A stretch of DNA of 64,000 nucleotides from Podaxis mareebaensis (taxonomy: Eukaryota > Basidiomycota > Agaricomycetes > Agaricales > Agaricaceae), in NCBI GenBank assembly GCA_018524725.1, contig JAEUWP010000562.1:62001-126000 (forward strand). The letters run 5' to 3'. The translations under genes were made by a program, and so were the position numbers. This document shows, piece after piece, positions 12,251 through 23,951 of the stretch (the stretch's first letter is position 1; the number at the start of each line of letters is the position of its first letter). The notes beneath the pieces were generated by a model. That model saw only the letters and a program-made list of their open reading frames with translations. It ran no database searches and had not been told where the DNA came from.

Positions 12251-14527
12251 AGCCTTGCGGGAACAGTGAGGAGAGAAAAGATTTTTGAGATCGGTGACTG
12301 GTGACTGGTCGGGGTCGCGTGTATGGCTATGCCCTTTCCATATATATTTATTTGCGCTGCGTCATCCGTCGTTCTACACGTTTCTAGTCGTTTCTCTGCC
12401 TCTACCTCTATCGATCCCCACTCGCCGCCTCATCGGATAAGATAACACCTACCCAGCGCTCAGGAATGAGCACTTGCATGTCATACATTGCCTTGTGCGC
12501 GCCAAGTCCTGTTGCACATGATTCATCAGCTATGGACGCTCACCATTTTTATAGATGAACTCTCCGGTCCCGCCTTGTCATCGGAAGTATTCCTCGACCT
12601 TGAGGAGTTGACTGTTCGGAGAGGAATGGATATGTTCTTTCCCATTGCTGCTCTTTGAAGCTTATTTGATTTGTCTTGTCCATATTCATCAAGGCCTGAA
12701 GCGAGGTCGAACCTAGACGTTTGCGAGTTGGCACTGATACTTACCAGGTTGACCCCAAGCTCGGCAGGCCAATAGCATAGCACAACTCATATGGCCGCAA
12801 CAGGATCCCCAGGGCACAAGAAAGCTTATTGTCTTTCCGGCCGCCCTGGTCGTGATGTTCATTTGGAAATCGCCTGCCGCAATCCATATCTGGCACCCGC
12901 TCATCTCGGTCAACCTGCATGAGATTTGACGTCCCCATCTGCTTTCCTTCCATGACTTGGATTCCCGTAAATACCATTCGCGGCATGCCGTTCTGTCAAA
13001 ACACAAAGTCCTCGGAATTTCTGCGACGTAAAAAAAAGAGCATGCAGGCCTTGGTCGGATCGATGCCCTGTTGTTGATGCTGGAATAAGATCCCGTACAC
13101 AAAACACCATCACCGCTCTCCCTACAATAATTCACGTCAAACGCCCAATCGAGGATAATCAGGCCTGCTCGCGGTTCCGCTCCACAAATATCCAGTAACT
13201 CTCCATGCTCCGGTCGGAAACTTGTCCCCTTTTGACCAACCTTTTTGTTTCGCGCCCCTCTTCAAATTTCGAAATTACCCAAATCTCCGAAAATATGCAA
13301 GTGTCTATTCAGTGCTGCGGCCTTGTGGGTAACAAGGTTTTATAGAATTACATTTGTGTGAAAGAACATACCACTGTAGAGCAAACCAGTTCCCTCCGGA
13401 CTCGACTCAGCTTACCATTTGTGTGAAACTTTTGATGGCGACACCCTGATCGATGATAGTAATTTGACACGGGCATTGTCCGAAGATGCGTCACGACAAG
13501 TCTTCTTGAGCATACACGCCCACGAGTGTCGCCCGCTTCGCTCCATTTCGACCGACGGTTAAACTGACTAATGAAAACCTAAGACACGGCGAAGTGAGTG
13601 CCATCCCGTTGACCCGTCTAACTTTATCTACCTACGAATTTTTCCGTGCCGTGGAGCCAGCCAGGGATTCCCGGTTGCATTGTTGTTACAATTTCCTCCG
13701 GCAACAAAAGCGTGTCTCGTTGATATTTCTTTTCTCGACTGATTGTTCCTCTTGAGGATTGATCCCTATCCTGATTGCTGTGTGGGTCGGGTACTGCGAG
13801 ATGAACGGAACCTTGCTCGGATGCTCATGCGCTAAGCGTCGCTCTACTAACAAATGTCGGTGCTTCATCTGGCTATGAACAGTCCAAGCTCGGGCTCATT
13901 AATCAACACTGGCCTACTTTAGCTCGGGTCCAAGCATGGAACAGCAGCTGGACTGGGATTGCGCACGCCAGATTTTGGGAAAGGGTCATACATATGTTCT
14001 TTTTGTTCTTGCAAAAAAACTAGATCCACCCCGTGGAAAGTCAATCTGGAACGATTACCATTTGGGGTGTGTGTAGTTTATTATAATGCCACCGTCTGAC
14101 TACACCGCTCAAGACGTTCTTATCTAGGCATCTGACGAGAAAAACCATACCCGTTGCGATATGGATCATTCTGCAACCAGATGTCCCGACGAGATTTGGT
14201 TCATGGTGGTGTACGGCAGCACGGTACGAAAGGGCTAGGAGATCATATCGGCGACTCCGGCCACACGGGCTTGTGGTGATGATACTATCAGTGGTCCTAC
14301 CTCCTATGAACCCATGACGTTGGTGGGCAGTGGGTGATTTTGTCAAGGGATGAACGTCCATTGTTTCACAGGTTTTCAATTTAAATATGTGCGTCTCCGA
14401 GACCGTATAAGTACCGACTTTCAAAATTCACATATCCCCGCCCTCCCTCCCTTCACCAAACCCCCTACACAGCACATAGGCGAAAGCCCAGCTATCCCTT
14501 CTCTTCCCCTATCTCCTCTCACGCACC
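12251..14527. other. Gene-poor 2.3 kb region
   Basis: Between the divergent Aha1 and terpene synthase genes there is no reading frame I can assign. The longest (minus strand 12713-13135 and 14041-14424) have no recognisable motif, no signal peptide and no supporting introns. The base composition is mixed. It contains both promoters; a CT-rich leader precedes the ATG at 14528. Confidence 0.5.
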
Positions 14528-15971
14528 ATGGGTCGCATTGATCGCACAAGGAAGCCCGCCTCTTTCATTCTCCCTGACCTTGTGTCCCATTGCAAGTACA
14601 AGCTTGAGTATAACATTCACGGAGACGAAGTTGCGAAGCAATCCGTTAACTGGCTCGATACCAACTGCCCGGACCTTAACTCGAAGCAACGTCGCGCGTT
14701 ATATGGCCTTCAGGCTGGCGAGCTCACTGCTTATTGCTACAATACTGCGGACAAGGAACGCCTCCGAGTCGTCTCCGACTTCATGAACTACTTGTTCCAT
14801 TTGTACGTATTCTCCTTCCGTCCACTTTACGAGTCATTGATGGCTAAATCATCGATTCGCGGGTAGGGATAACATAAGCGATGGGATGATGACACGGGAG
14901 ACGGATGTTCTCGCGAACGTTGTCATGAATGCGTTCTGGTTCCCTGAACGCTACAAACCCACCGACGAGCATCCCGAGGAGCTCAACCCCGGCAAGCTCG
15001 CGAGAGAGTACGTCATTCCCTATCTAGTTTACCTCATTAATATACGGATGGACGTGCTGACTTGTTGTTCTCACTCTTCTGGTTGATTGTTCTATAGTTT
15101 CTGGTCGCGGTGCATCAAAGATTGCGGACCCGGCGCTCAGGCGCGGTTCAAGGAGACCATGGGTCTATTCTTCGAAGCCGTGAACATCCAGGCGCGTGCA
15201 CGGGATCAAGGCATCATTCCGGATCTTGAATCCTACATCGATGTCCGGCGGGATACATCCGGTATGTGTGAAAGTGCCGTTTCATTAATTGAAACCAATT
15301 GATGGATGACTCTATAGGCTGCAAACCGTGCTGGGCCCTGATTGAGTATGTGTTTCCATGAATTTTGCTCCTCTGTAATGAGCTCATCTCCGGTTCTTCC
15401 CCCAGGTATGCGCTCGGGATTGACCTCCCGGACTTCGTCGCCGAGCATCCCGTCATCGAAGCTCTCAACCAGTACACCAACGATTTGGTGACTTGGTCTA
15501 ATGTAAGTTTAAGTTCTGACATTAGTCGGCGAAAGCTTTTCTGACGATTTACGTCTCTGGCATTTAGGACATATTCTCGTATAACGTCGAGCAGTCTCGC
15601 GGAGACACCCATAATATGATCGTCATCTTGATGAGGTATCATAAACACAGCCTACAGAGTGCCGTCGACCATGTCGGCAAGCTCTGTGCCGAGACGATTG
15701 ACTCTTTCGAGAAACACAAAAGCCTGGTTCCTTCTTGGGGACCCGAGATCGACGACATGGTCAAGCGATATATTCAAGGCCTCCAAGACTGGATCGTCGG
15801 GTGAGTTCGCGCCATTTTCTGGCTTTCGGCTACGAAGTACTGAAGCAAGTAACTAGATCTCTTCACTGGAGCTTCCAAACTCATCGCTATTTCGGCACTC
15901 GCGGAATGATTGTCAAGAAGAACAGGATCGTTCGCCTCCTCCCTTTGAGGAAGCACTCAAAGCATCACTAA
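14528..15971 (+). CDS. Class I sesquiterpene synthase
   Basis: Seven exons (14528-14802, 14867-15007, 15098-15261, 15318-15345, 15406-15502, 15568-15800, 15857-15971) join to 350 residues, the normal length of fungal sesquiterpene cyclases. These enzymes ionise farnesyl diphosphate with Mg2+ and cyclise it. The Asp-rich motif is Asp93-Asn-Ile-Ser-Asp97, with Asn at the second position. The NSE motif Asn235-Asp-Ile-Phe-Ser239-Tyr-Asn-Val-Glu243 is complete, and the C-terminal Arg323-Tyr324 pair is present. The pattern resembles the large Agaricomycete protoilludene/trichodiene-like family, but the product cannot be predicted from sequence alone. No P450, oxidoreductase or transporter typical of a biosynthetic cluster lies next to it, so it appears to be a stand-alone cyclase here. 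The 28-base fourth exon is short but required for frame. Confidence 0.92.
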
Positions 15972-16298
15972 ACAATACCTTCGTTCCTTACGATAATTAT
16001 TCGTTATTTTAAGCATTATTATAAGTGCCTGCTACGCACTCCCATTCGACCTTCTCTGTAGCAGGACTGCATTATTTTTGGTATTGCATTAATGCTCGAC
16101 CGTGTACACCATACCCTTAGTCATTCGAACGGTATCTATGTAATATTGTTCATTATTGCCATGTACATTGGAACGTTGGATAGGGTCCCTCAATCAAATG
16201 ATGTGACTGTGACGTCATAGGCTCGAAGCTCAGAAGCTCCTATATCTCAGGTGGACCGTGCACCCAGCCGCTTCTCTCCCATCTCTCCCATAGCCACC

Positions 16299-17699
16299 AT
16301 GAACTCGCTGTTTCGCCCCCTGATGCGCACCTGTGCTTACCGCAGAACTCCCATTGCAACGGGAATGGTCTTGCCAGCATTGAGGCGTCCCATGCCACTC
16401 GCTAGACCTGAAAAAACCTTCGCTATCTCAATCTTGCACCAAAAACGCATGGTCGCCAGTTCCGTGACCAACAAGCCGGCAAGCCAGACTCTGGAACATG
16501 CAGCCACAAATGTGAAAGAAGAACTTGGTGGCACGGCTTCTGATGTTGCCAAAATCATCGCCGGTGCAAATATCACCACTGATTCCGTTTCTGATGCAAA
16601 GGGTGCCGAGTCTTTTGTGAGTACGGGATTTCGGCCTCCCGGTGGAATAACATTACGAGCGTTAATTGGGACACCAGTTTGGTATTACGGCCAAAAACTT
16701 GCATGCTGTTCCAAGGCCGATCTTGATGCTTGGCTTAACCGGTGAGGCCTTTTCTGCGTAATTGTCTACAAGATGAGTTGTGAACAATTAGTCGTTCCGG
16801 AAAGGTGGTCTGCCTTACGTTGGCGCGTCTCTTACGACGATTTGGTTGGCTCGCGAGGCAAACCTGGCTATTCACGGCATCCCAGTTGGCATAGATCCCG
16901 GCGTCGCGTTGACCGTACTCGACCAAGCCCTCAACCTCCAGGTGACATATGGAGCTGTGATGCTTTCTTTCCTCGGTAAGCGTTATCGCTCGTTTATTGT
17001 TTCAAACCCATCGCTGATCTCTGTGTTGTCCTTTGGTTGCCGGTGTTCCCTGAATAAGGTGCTTTGCACTGGGGCATGGAAATGGCGGCCTATGGCGGTC
17101 ACAAGGGCTATAGCCGTCTTGCGTTGGGAACAGCACCGATGCTACTGGCTTGGACTACACTCGGTTTGCAGCCGACGATGGCACTTGTGACGCAATGGGT
17201 CGGTTTCACGGGCCTTTGGCTCGCTGATTCCAAGGCCACCCTGGCGGGATGGAGTGAGTTGTTCCATTCCGAGGTTCAGGGATGAGTTAATTGATGAGTT
17301 TGAATGGTTAGCTCCGAAATGGTACTCCCAATACCGTTTCTATTTATCTATCCTTGTTGGTACTTGGTACGTTTATTTCATCATTCATTATTGTCTTCGT
17401 GTCGGCAGATTCTGTTTTTTTCTTCTTCTTGGGGGATCTGGCATGCTAATTCGTTGACCTTCGGGGAATACAGTATTATCGGATCATTGGCTGGGTGCTC
17501 CTATTGGGGGCCAGTGGCTGGGCATGGCTTGCTCTCCCATGACCTTGACCTACTCCGAGAGGAACGGAAGAAGTACATGCCTGAACAGCAGGGGATAATT
17601 CCCGGGAGCATCGAGGCTGTTCCGGCGAGCGAGGATGCGGACCATTATACTATTATCCACAAGCGCCAGGTTGGACAGGAGAACAAGCAGAGTTCGTAA
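16299..17699 (+). CDS. Mitochondrial TMEM69/DUF3429 membrane protein
   Basis: Six exons (16299-16616, 16678-16741, 16805-16975, 17059-17253, 17312-17366, 17474-17699) give 342 residues. The start at 16299 has a good context (GCCACCATGA) and opens an Arg-rich, acid-free N-terminus typical of a mitochondrial presequence. After a linker of about 90 residues come Leu-Thr-Gly-Gly-Leu-Pro-Tyr, then several membrane helices with Gly-Ala-Leu-His-Trp-Gly-Met-Glu. This is the DUF3429 core known from human TMEM69 and bacterial homologues. The molecular role of the family is not established. The C-terminal 60 residues are hydrophilic. The second exon is small and supported by restoration of the DUF3429 motif across its junctions. 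Confidence 0.85.
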
Positions 17700-18721
17700 G
17701 CTCTTGCAGACAGCTTTTGAAATTGATTGCCAAAGTGTACTTTTATCCATTTCTTCTCGATATTTGTAGTATAGCGGAAACGTGGGGGTTTGTTATCCCC
17801 CGATCAGCAAAACAGTGCAGCAAGGCAGTCGAGCATGCGGTGCCAGTGGCAGAGGCGACAGGTCACGGCGATCCATGTATACTCTTATTTGTGAATGTGT
17901 GACTACGACTTCCGAGGTAAATATTCTTGACATCCGGTTATGAACTTCCGAGCTTTTGAAGCTCTTGACGACTTGACAACCGAGCAGAGTATCACTTCTC
18001 TGTGAATTCCGACGGCCGGGTCAAACACTCTTGATTTATGCTGTTCTTGTTGCGACAAATCAGCATGTAGTGTCAAGCAACCACCGTGATGCCCTGTTGA
18101 ACAGTCTGATGGGCATAGCAGCTCAGCAACCAAAAATGTTGCTCTGTATTTTCGGGCAGTCTGGGGAAGTACGTAGCTCAGCTCTGGTACACTATTGCTG
18201 GAAATTCAGGAGCGCAAGAATCTAGCCTCGGGTCACTTGAACCCATTCTTGCTGTCTCGCTGTCTCTCTCAAGTTCTCGTGGAAGCATGGTTTGTCAGAA
18301 CAAAAAATCAGAGAAGCTGGACGGCCTCTGATCATCCTTACTGATCTAAACGAAGGCACATGAGAAAGATCATTAAGGGGCCTTTCTCCGGTGAGAAGAC
18401 CATTTGGGCCTCGTCGACCTTTCCTCCTCACCCGCACCTGGTCAGTCTCCACATTTCTTCCAGGTCGCTTGACTCTGTTTTGCGTCCGCCCTGTGGGGTG
18501 TTTGCCAGCCAGACACTTTCGCGTAACAGTCATTCTTTCAATTCAGCTTGGACAGCTGGCCTGCTTCTGTCATTCTTTTGGCTTTTCGAGCGCAGGTCGT
18601 TTGTTTCTCTCGTCGGTCGCAGAGCACACTTGGATTGAAGGATTCTGGATTCGCCCATGTGAGTCCTCGGCTATGTTTACTTCCGTGTGCAAGGTAACTG
18701 AGGTGGACTCGTTTCGTAGTT
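17700..18721. other. Intergenic stretch before the TM-SH3 array
   Basis: 1.0 kb without a recognisable gene. A CT-rich region from about 18400 to 18560 probably belongs to the promoter or leader of the next gene. A short non-coding upstream exon ending at a GTGAGT near 18659 is possible but cannot be shown. Confidence 0.45.
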
Positions 18722-20128
18722 ATGCCTCCTGCAGGTCGCCATCATCTCACTGTTCTCAAACCAATCATTCTCCCGACCCCCGATGTTGGGAGGGTCCCCG
18801 ATAATTTGGGTGGTTTTTCACTTTCCCCAAGCCCAGTGAACGCCTCAAATGTTCACCTAGTAGTACTACCTACGGTGACGAAGACTGTACCTGTATTCGT
18901 CACGTTGACCAAGACGCCGACCAAAACGGTAACAGTGACAGTCGAAGGAACAGTGGTTGTGCCGTCTATAACCACGCCTGGAGGAATGGCACCTACGTCT
19001 AGCACGAGCATATACCGTGGTAGAATTCAATATGCCGGAGGATCAATCGAAATGGGATCACCACGTTCGTCCAAGACAGCTGGTGTTATCGCCCCAATTA
19101 CGACTATCAAATCTTCTCCAGATACACTAACATCCTTCTCCTTCTCTTCATCGTCACTCCCAACCTCCTCATCGTCTTCCTCCTCGTCACCTCCGCGCTT
19201 TATACAATCCGTTTCGCCTTCTACATCATCGTCATCTCCGCGCTTTGTACAATCCGCCTCGCCTCCTACATCATCGCTATCTTTGCCCTCTATATCAACT
19301 GCTTCACCTTCTATATCATCATCATTCTCGCCCACGACATCACTGGCTTCACCCTCCACACTATTGACGTCTCCCTCATCCCAAACCGGTTCGGACAGGC
19401 CTCAGTTTTCCAATGGGCCTTTGACATCATCCGGGGCTTCGTCTACCCAACAGTATAGATTATCTACCGGAGCTGTCGTCGGTATCGCTCTGACTTGCAT
19501 AGTAACCACCTTTCTCCTTACGATCTGCCTAATGCGACATCGAATGAGGAGAAAACGAGAGAAAAGTAGGGCGTGGGTCACACCATTCGTCGAAACGAAG
19601 CCCATCATTCGTGCGTCTGTGAATCGCAGAGAAGCGAAGAGGATGGAGTTCCTTGCAGAGCGCTGGGAACGAATGCGAAGCCGTCGGAATCGTAATGCAG
19701 CACAGCGGCAAGGCGCAGCTAGACAGAACAACGCGGCGAGTGGCTCGAATGCAGGAAGAAGCGGAGACTCATATAACCAGAGGCGGAACCGTGGTTACGA
19801 TCAAACAAACCGACCGCCACTTCCTCCCCTTCCATTAGGACTATCAAGGGATCCTCTTCCACCTCCACCCGCCTATCGAGCACCATCTGCGCGTCGACCG
19901 GTTCAGAAGTCTTTGCTAGAATCCCTGTTTCCTAACGGCGCGGTCGCAAAGTTTAACTTTGAGCCAACTCGTCCGGATGAGCTACCAGTGCTTGCAGGTG
20001 ACTTCTTAAGGGTGGTCACCTTGTATGACGACGGATGGGCTATGTGTAAAAACAATGCTGGACTTAAAGGTGTGGTGCCAACGGCGTGTCTGAGGATCAA
20101 TGATGCGGCTCAGAGGACGGTAAGGTAG
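18722..20128 (+). CDS. Single-pass membrane protein with C-terminal SH3 domain (copy 1)
   Basis: An uninterrupted frame of 468 residues. Residues 1-245 are rich in Ser, Thr and Pro, including Thr-Val-Thr repeats and two copies of a 45-base repeat, and look like a glycosylated stalk. Residues about 249-272 form one membrane helix followed by a strongly basic stop-transfer stretch. The cytosolic part has a basic, Arg/Asn-rich section, a proline-rich section with Pro-Pro-Leu-Pro-Pro-Leu-Pro and Pro-Pro-Ala-Tyr, and an SH3 domain at about 407-460. The domain shows Pro-Asp-Glu-Leu, Asp-Asp-Gly-Trp and Val-Val-Pro-Thr-Ala-Cys-Leu. SH3 domains bind proline-rich peptides. Membrane-SH3 proteins such as Sho1 and Fus1 act in surface sensing or fusion in yeasts, but homology to either is not shown here. 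No cleavable signal peptide is obvious, so the start may lie in a missed upstream exon. Confidence 0.75.
   Translation: MPPAGRHHLTVLKPIILPTPDVGRVPDNLGGFSLSPSPVNASNVHLVVLPTVTKTVPVFVTLTKTPTKTVTVTVEGTVVVPSITTPGGMAPTSSTSIYRGRIQYAGGSIEMGSPRSSKTAGVIAPITTIKSSPDTLTSFSFSSSSLPTSSSSSSSSPPRFIQSVSPSTSSSSPRFVQSASPPTSSLSLPSISTASPSISSSFSPTTSLASPSTLLTSPSSQTGSDRPQFSNGPLTSSGASSTQQYRLSTGAVVGIALTCIVTTFLLTICLMRHRMRRKREKSRAWVTPFVETKPIIRASVNRREAKRMEFLAERWERMRSRRNRNAAQRQGAARQNNAASGSNAGRSGDSYNQRRNRGYDQTNRPPLPPLPLGLSRDPLPPPPAYRAPSARRPVQKSLLESLFPNGAVAKFNFEPTRPDELPVLAGDFLRVVTLYDDGWAMCKNNAGLKGVVPTACLRINDAAQRTVR
19190..19281 (+). repeat. Two imperfect 45-base coding repeats in the stalk
   Basis: Units begin at 19190 and 19235 and encode Pro-Arg-Phe-(Ile/Val)-Gln-Ser-(Val/Ala)-Ser-Pro followed by Thr-Ser-Ser-Ser. 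They sit in the Ser/Thr-rich stalk of the TM-SH3 protein. Weaker Ser-Pro-Ser-Ile-Ser-Ser-Ser-like echoes follow up to about 19370. Such repeats commonly vary in number between strains. Confidence 0.6.
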
Positions 20129-21301
20129 GGTACTATATTTCTCAGATATCAGATTTCCGCTTCTGTCTGGGATCTCGGGCACGTTAGATAGTATCATTTG
20201 ATACCGAATGTCGTACACATCGAGGCTTTTGGGAGGAGAGGTTCGGACATTCGTATACTTCGTCATTTTCCTTCCTCATTGCTGCTTTGGGACTACAGGC
20301 AATTGTGTACATCAATATACCATAGTTTGTTTCTTAAGCGTATCTTGTCTTATTCCGTATTTATTTTTCTGTGTGGGGACGAGAGGATATGCCCTCCAAG
20401 GTAACGTCCGCCACCGTCGGAGCGCCTATTAATCACAGAATCCTATTACCTTTTCATTGGCTACGCCGACGTGACTATGATTCTGTCTACTCTGAGCCAT
20501 GGTTGCAGCCAAGGCGGATGATTGTGTCCAGAGCTCGGTGTCTAGGACACGATGACAAGTAATAACATGTTCTGCCATACGTCTGCTATTGGTCGACGTT
20601 TTTGACGTTTGATGTCAGATCTAAAATTAACTTTTGTATCAGGGCTACCAACTTGCTTCCTAGCAGCACGAAATCGAGTGGGCAGTGTTTCACTGGTAAT
20701 ATGATGATAATTTTTCTGCAATTGCGCCCTATACCAAGGGGGTTGAATCTTGAATAAAGGAGCATGAATTACAGACAGGACACCTCAGCGGAGGTACGAA
20801 CAATGATCCCAAGTTTCCTGAAGCTACAACTGTTGATAGATGGATCGTGGAACCTTCCATCGCTCTTTCTCACAGGAAGTATAGTTGTGCAGAGAAGTAT
20901 TGATGCAATGATCAGTTGCGCGCAGCTGACCGAAGATGAAGCAATTTCCTTTCACTAGGGTCAATGATTAACACTTTAATTGTCAGTTGGATGCCCATAG
21001 CGACTCACTGCTCAGAGAAGCAAATAGCCTTCGGACCACCTTGCCGACAACCTCAAGCAAAATACATTCTCTTCATTCACCTCGGTGAATGGTACTATAT
21101 ATCCCTTCGCTGCGGTGTTGATCACTGCCTTTCGCTCTGCTGTATTTCAAGCTTCCGTTCATTCCCCCGAGTAATCAAGTTAAAATCTTTTCTCTTCCTT
21201 CTCGGCTATTAATCTCGGTGAGAAAAGAAACGGTTGTCCTTCCGTCTATAATCTTACAGTCAATTAACAAGTGGTGGCGTAGAACTCCCTGGAAAGGAGA
21301 C
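20129..21301. other. Spacer between TM-SH3 copies 1 and 2
   Basis: 1.17 kb with no assignable gene. It is fairly A/T-rich near 20640-20760. The frame of copy 2 runs open upstream to 21218 but without an ATG, so the first ATG at 21302 is taken as the start. Confidence 0.45.
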
Positions 21302-22612
21302 ATGGCTGAATCAACCACGACCACGACGACAATCACTGTCGTCTTCGTGCCCCCATCGACATATACCCTTCCAGCCCCAGAAATCGTACAACTAACTACC
21401 CGCACGAGACTTGGGCGCCCGACCGGATCGAGCGACTCAGCCGCTGCAATTACCACCAGTCGAGTTTTTACAACGGTGACTACAACCCTAGGCCCCATGG
21501 ATCCTCTGATGTCGCAACCGATGAACACCCCACCCAGATATTGGTATAATGCCACAGGTTCGACTTCGACTTCATCCTCGTCAGGAGAGCATCACTCGAA
21601 ACAGGAGCGAGAAACATCCCACGAATTTCTAATAGCTATTATCATCGGTTCTGTCACCCTGGGACTCGTCGTGATCTTGGTCGTGTCCCTCTTGATCGGG
21701 TGTTGTGTCGTTAGGTCCCGAAGGAACAAGAAGCGACGAAAAGCGTCGCTGGGATCAAGTGAGGCACCGGAGCCTCAAAGAGATCCGGGAGTTGAAGAGG
21801 CCGGTGGGGTACCTGGAGGAGTAGGGATACAAGGGGAGAGCGAGATGGAAGAAACGAGGGTTTCTTTCAATCCGTTGAATATGGTTATGCCAAGGGATGT
21901 TATCACGCGCATGAACGGCTCACAGACCGGGAGCCAGGGCACGATAATCACAAATCCGCCACCGCCGTATGGGAATAGTAGCCAGAGCGGAAGTAGAGGA
22001 TCGGATTTGGGGTCGCCGAATTTTGCTGTTGGTGGTGGTACTGACTCTGTAGTAAGGGGGTCTTTGTATCCCGTTCGTCCTCTTGCATCGTCCACCATAC
22101 AAGCTGGAGGTGGGAGAGTTTCGTCGTCTGTCGTTGATGCGGTACCGGTGCCGTCTGATGGGAGGAGCCATATTTCGTATGACTTTTCAACGATGGCCAG
22201 GTTGTTTCCTTCGCCGATCATGGTACTCTACACTTTCACACCGACGTGCAGAGACGAGCTGGAGGTCAAGAGCGGGGACAAGTTGGATATTCTTGGGATT
22301 TTTGATGATGGGTGGTGTTTGTGTAGGACAGAGACGGGGAAGCGGGGGGTTGTGCCTTTGGCTTGTTTGGATATAACAGGAAGTGGAGCTGGAGCGAGAG
22401 ATACGAATGGAGTGGATGTGAACGTAAGTGGGGGAGGCGAGGAGAGAGAGCAGGGGAGAGAGAGTGGGATTAGAGAGACGGGAAGTGGAGGTGAAGGGGA
22501 TGAGGGTGGGAGGGTTGGGATTGAGAGCAGGAATGTAGGAATCATACCGAACGAGGGTGGGCAGCCGAATTCTCTGCCTTTTCCGAGGTCGACCAGTATC
22601 GTTCGGGTGTGA
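21302..22612 (+). CDS. Single-pass membrane protein with C-terminal SH3 domain (copy 2)
   Basis: An intronless frame of 436 residues from the first ATG. The N-terminal 105 residues are Thr/Ser-rich (for example a run of Thr after Met-Ala-Glu-Ser). A membrane helix at about 110-135 (Ile-Ala-Ile-Ile-Ile-Gly to Cys-Cys-Val-Val) is followed by Arg-Ser-Arg-Arg-Asn-Lys-Lys. The cytosolic region contains Asn-Pro-Pro-Pro-Pro-Tyr, a possible WW-domain ligand. The SH3 domain lies at about 306-360 with Asp-Glu-Leu, Asp-Asp-Gly-Trp-Cys and Val-Val-Pro-Leu-Ala-Cys-Leu. A Gly/Glu/Arg-rich tail of about 75 residues follows. The layout (stalk, one helix, linker, SH3) is the same as in copies 1 and 3, but sequence outside the SH3 domain has diverged strongly. 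Function is unknown. Confidence 0.75.
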   Translation: MAESTTTTTTITVVFVPPSTYTLPAPEIVQLTTRTRLGRPTGSSDSAAAITTSRVFTTVTTTLGPMDPLMSQPMNTPPRYWYNATGSTSTSSSSGEHHSKQERETSHEFLIAIIIGSVTLGLVVILVVSLLIGCCVVRSRRNKKRRKASLGSSEAPEPQRDPGVEEAGGVPGGVGIQGESEMEETRVSFNPLNMVMPRDVITRMNGSQTGSQGTIITNPPPPYGNSSQSGSRGSDLGSPNFAVGGGTDSVVRGSLYPVRPLASSTIQAGGGRVSSSVVDAVPVPSDGRSHISYDFSTMARLFPSPIMVLYTFTPTCRDELEVKSGDKLDILGIFDDGWCLCRTETGKRGVVPLACLDITGSGAGARDTNGVDVNVSGGGEEREQGRESGIRETGSGGEGDEGGRVGIESRNVGIIPNEGGQPNSLPFPRSTSIVRV

Positions 22613-23951
22613 AGGTATAAGGCTACGGGGATATCCTTAGAAGGGAATTTCTTGTAGCATGTGTACAATTCTTGTCATCTTCGTGAGCTTGGGTATCAGA
22701 GCGTTACCCATGAATTTGTTGCATGGTATTAAAGGGGCAGCATATATTGATTTTCTTTGTCCATGGACACGTAGCTCGGGGATAAGTAGATTTGGAAATG
22801 CCCTTTCCTTTGACGTCCGTTGTTTGAAGCCATGTTTGAGATAACTGCGATAGGTGCTTGATGCGCTTTGTCTAGCCAGCTGTCACCACGGCCTAACATG
22901 GCCATTGTACCAACTCCAGGAACGTCGGCGAATTCGGGGGCGCAGGTCGTTAGGATACGGCAGCGAAGCGGGAGTGATGCAATTTATGGCACTCAATTCG
23001 TAAGTGATTGAAACTGTCGGACGTGCACTTATTAATTGTTGTGCTCGAGCCTTATCCAGCGTCAAGTTTAGAATTCGGGCACTTTGTGCATGCATCATTA
23101 GTTGTATGGTGTGTGCACCGCCTTGAAGTGTTGTGAGGTGTATGTACTAGAAGTCTGGAACGGGGTGGAATGATAAGTTATGGTTCAATAGTAGAGGTTC
23201 CGGGTATTCCGGGCTGGAAGTTGGACGAGACTACTTCTGCGGTTCTAGATCGACAGATGTTGATCAACGAACGCTGATTACAATCAGTGCTTTTCAGAAG
23301 TGGATTGATATTTGAGAGTGCATCAGAGTGCTGTTAGAAGACTTGAATGGTGTTGATCACAGCTCCAGATCCGGGTTTTAGTTTGAAAGTCGTTTGCCGG
23401 GTGAGAAAGGAATTATTAGCGGAGTGTCGCCTTAATACGATGACATGTACAACACGGCCTTGTTTTGCCGTTCGATGAGTGAAGATGGACCCTGGTGATA
23501 TCACCCATGAGGCTGTTTACGTGCGCATGTACGAAAGTTCCAAGAGTTGAGAACCCAACACAATAGATAATGATGTCAATTAATTTTGTCAATTCATTTA
23601 GGCGTACATTGTGATTGGCCAGCAATGATTTAAAATCCGTGAGAACGTTCTGCCAAAAATAAAGAACATTTGTTCGGTTCTTGTAACAAGAGCAACGGTC
23701 AATTGTTCCATCTCTTCCAACACCCCATCCATCGATGTGTTATTAGTCTCCCTGTCATTGTCATTTTTATTCCATATATCGCCACCGTCTCTCACATTCC
23801 ATTCGCTTGCTTTTTCTTTTTGGTTGGGTTTTCTTGGTTTTGGCACGACGAGCGTCGTTGGTCTAGTCCTGGTGATTAGACAGTACTTCTATTGGAGACT
23901 GGCTTTGGCTATTACATCGACATCGACATCTACACCTGTGCACTCGCGGTG
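22613..23951. other. Spacer between TM-SH3 copies 2 and 3
   Basis: 1.34 kb with no assignable gene. From 23737 to 23950 a hydrophobic reading frame runs in another phase from copy 3. It could be a missed signal-peptide exon of copy 3, but no good splice pair was found. Confidence 0.4.

Noticed and set aside
12713..13135. 140-residue minus-strand reading frame in the gene-poor region
   Set aside because: Its composition looks random and several overlapping frames of similar length exist in the same place.
14041..14424. 127-residue minus-strand reading frame upstream of the terpene synthase
   Set aside because: No signal peptide, domain or conserved motif and no supporting introns; it overlaps the expected terpene synthase promoter.
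19130..19380. Regular CT-rich repeats that could suggest a CRISPR-like or satellite array
   Set aside because: The repeats are coding (Ser/Thr/Pro stalk of the TM-SH3 protein), have no unique spacers, and the genome is eukaryotic.
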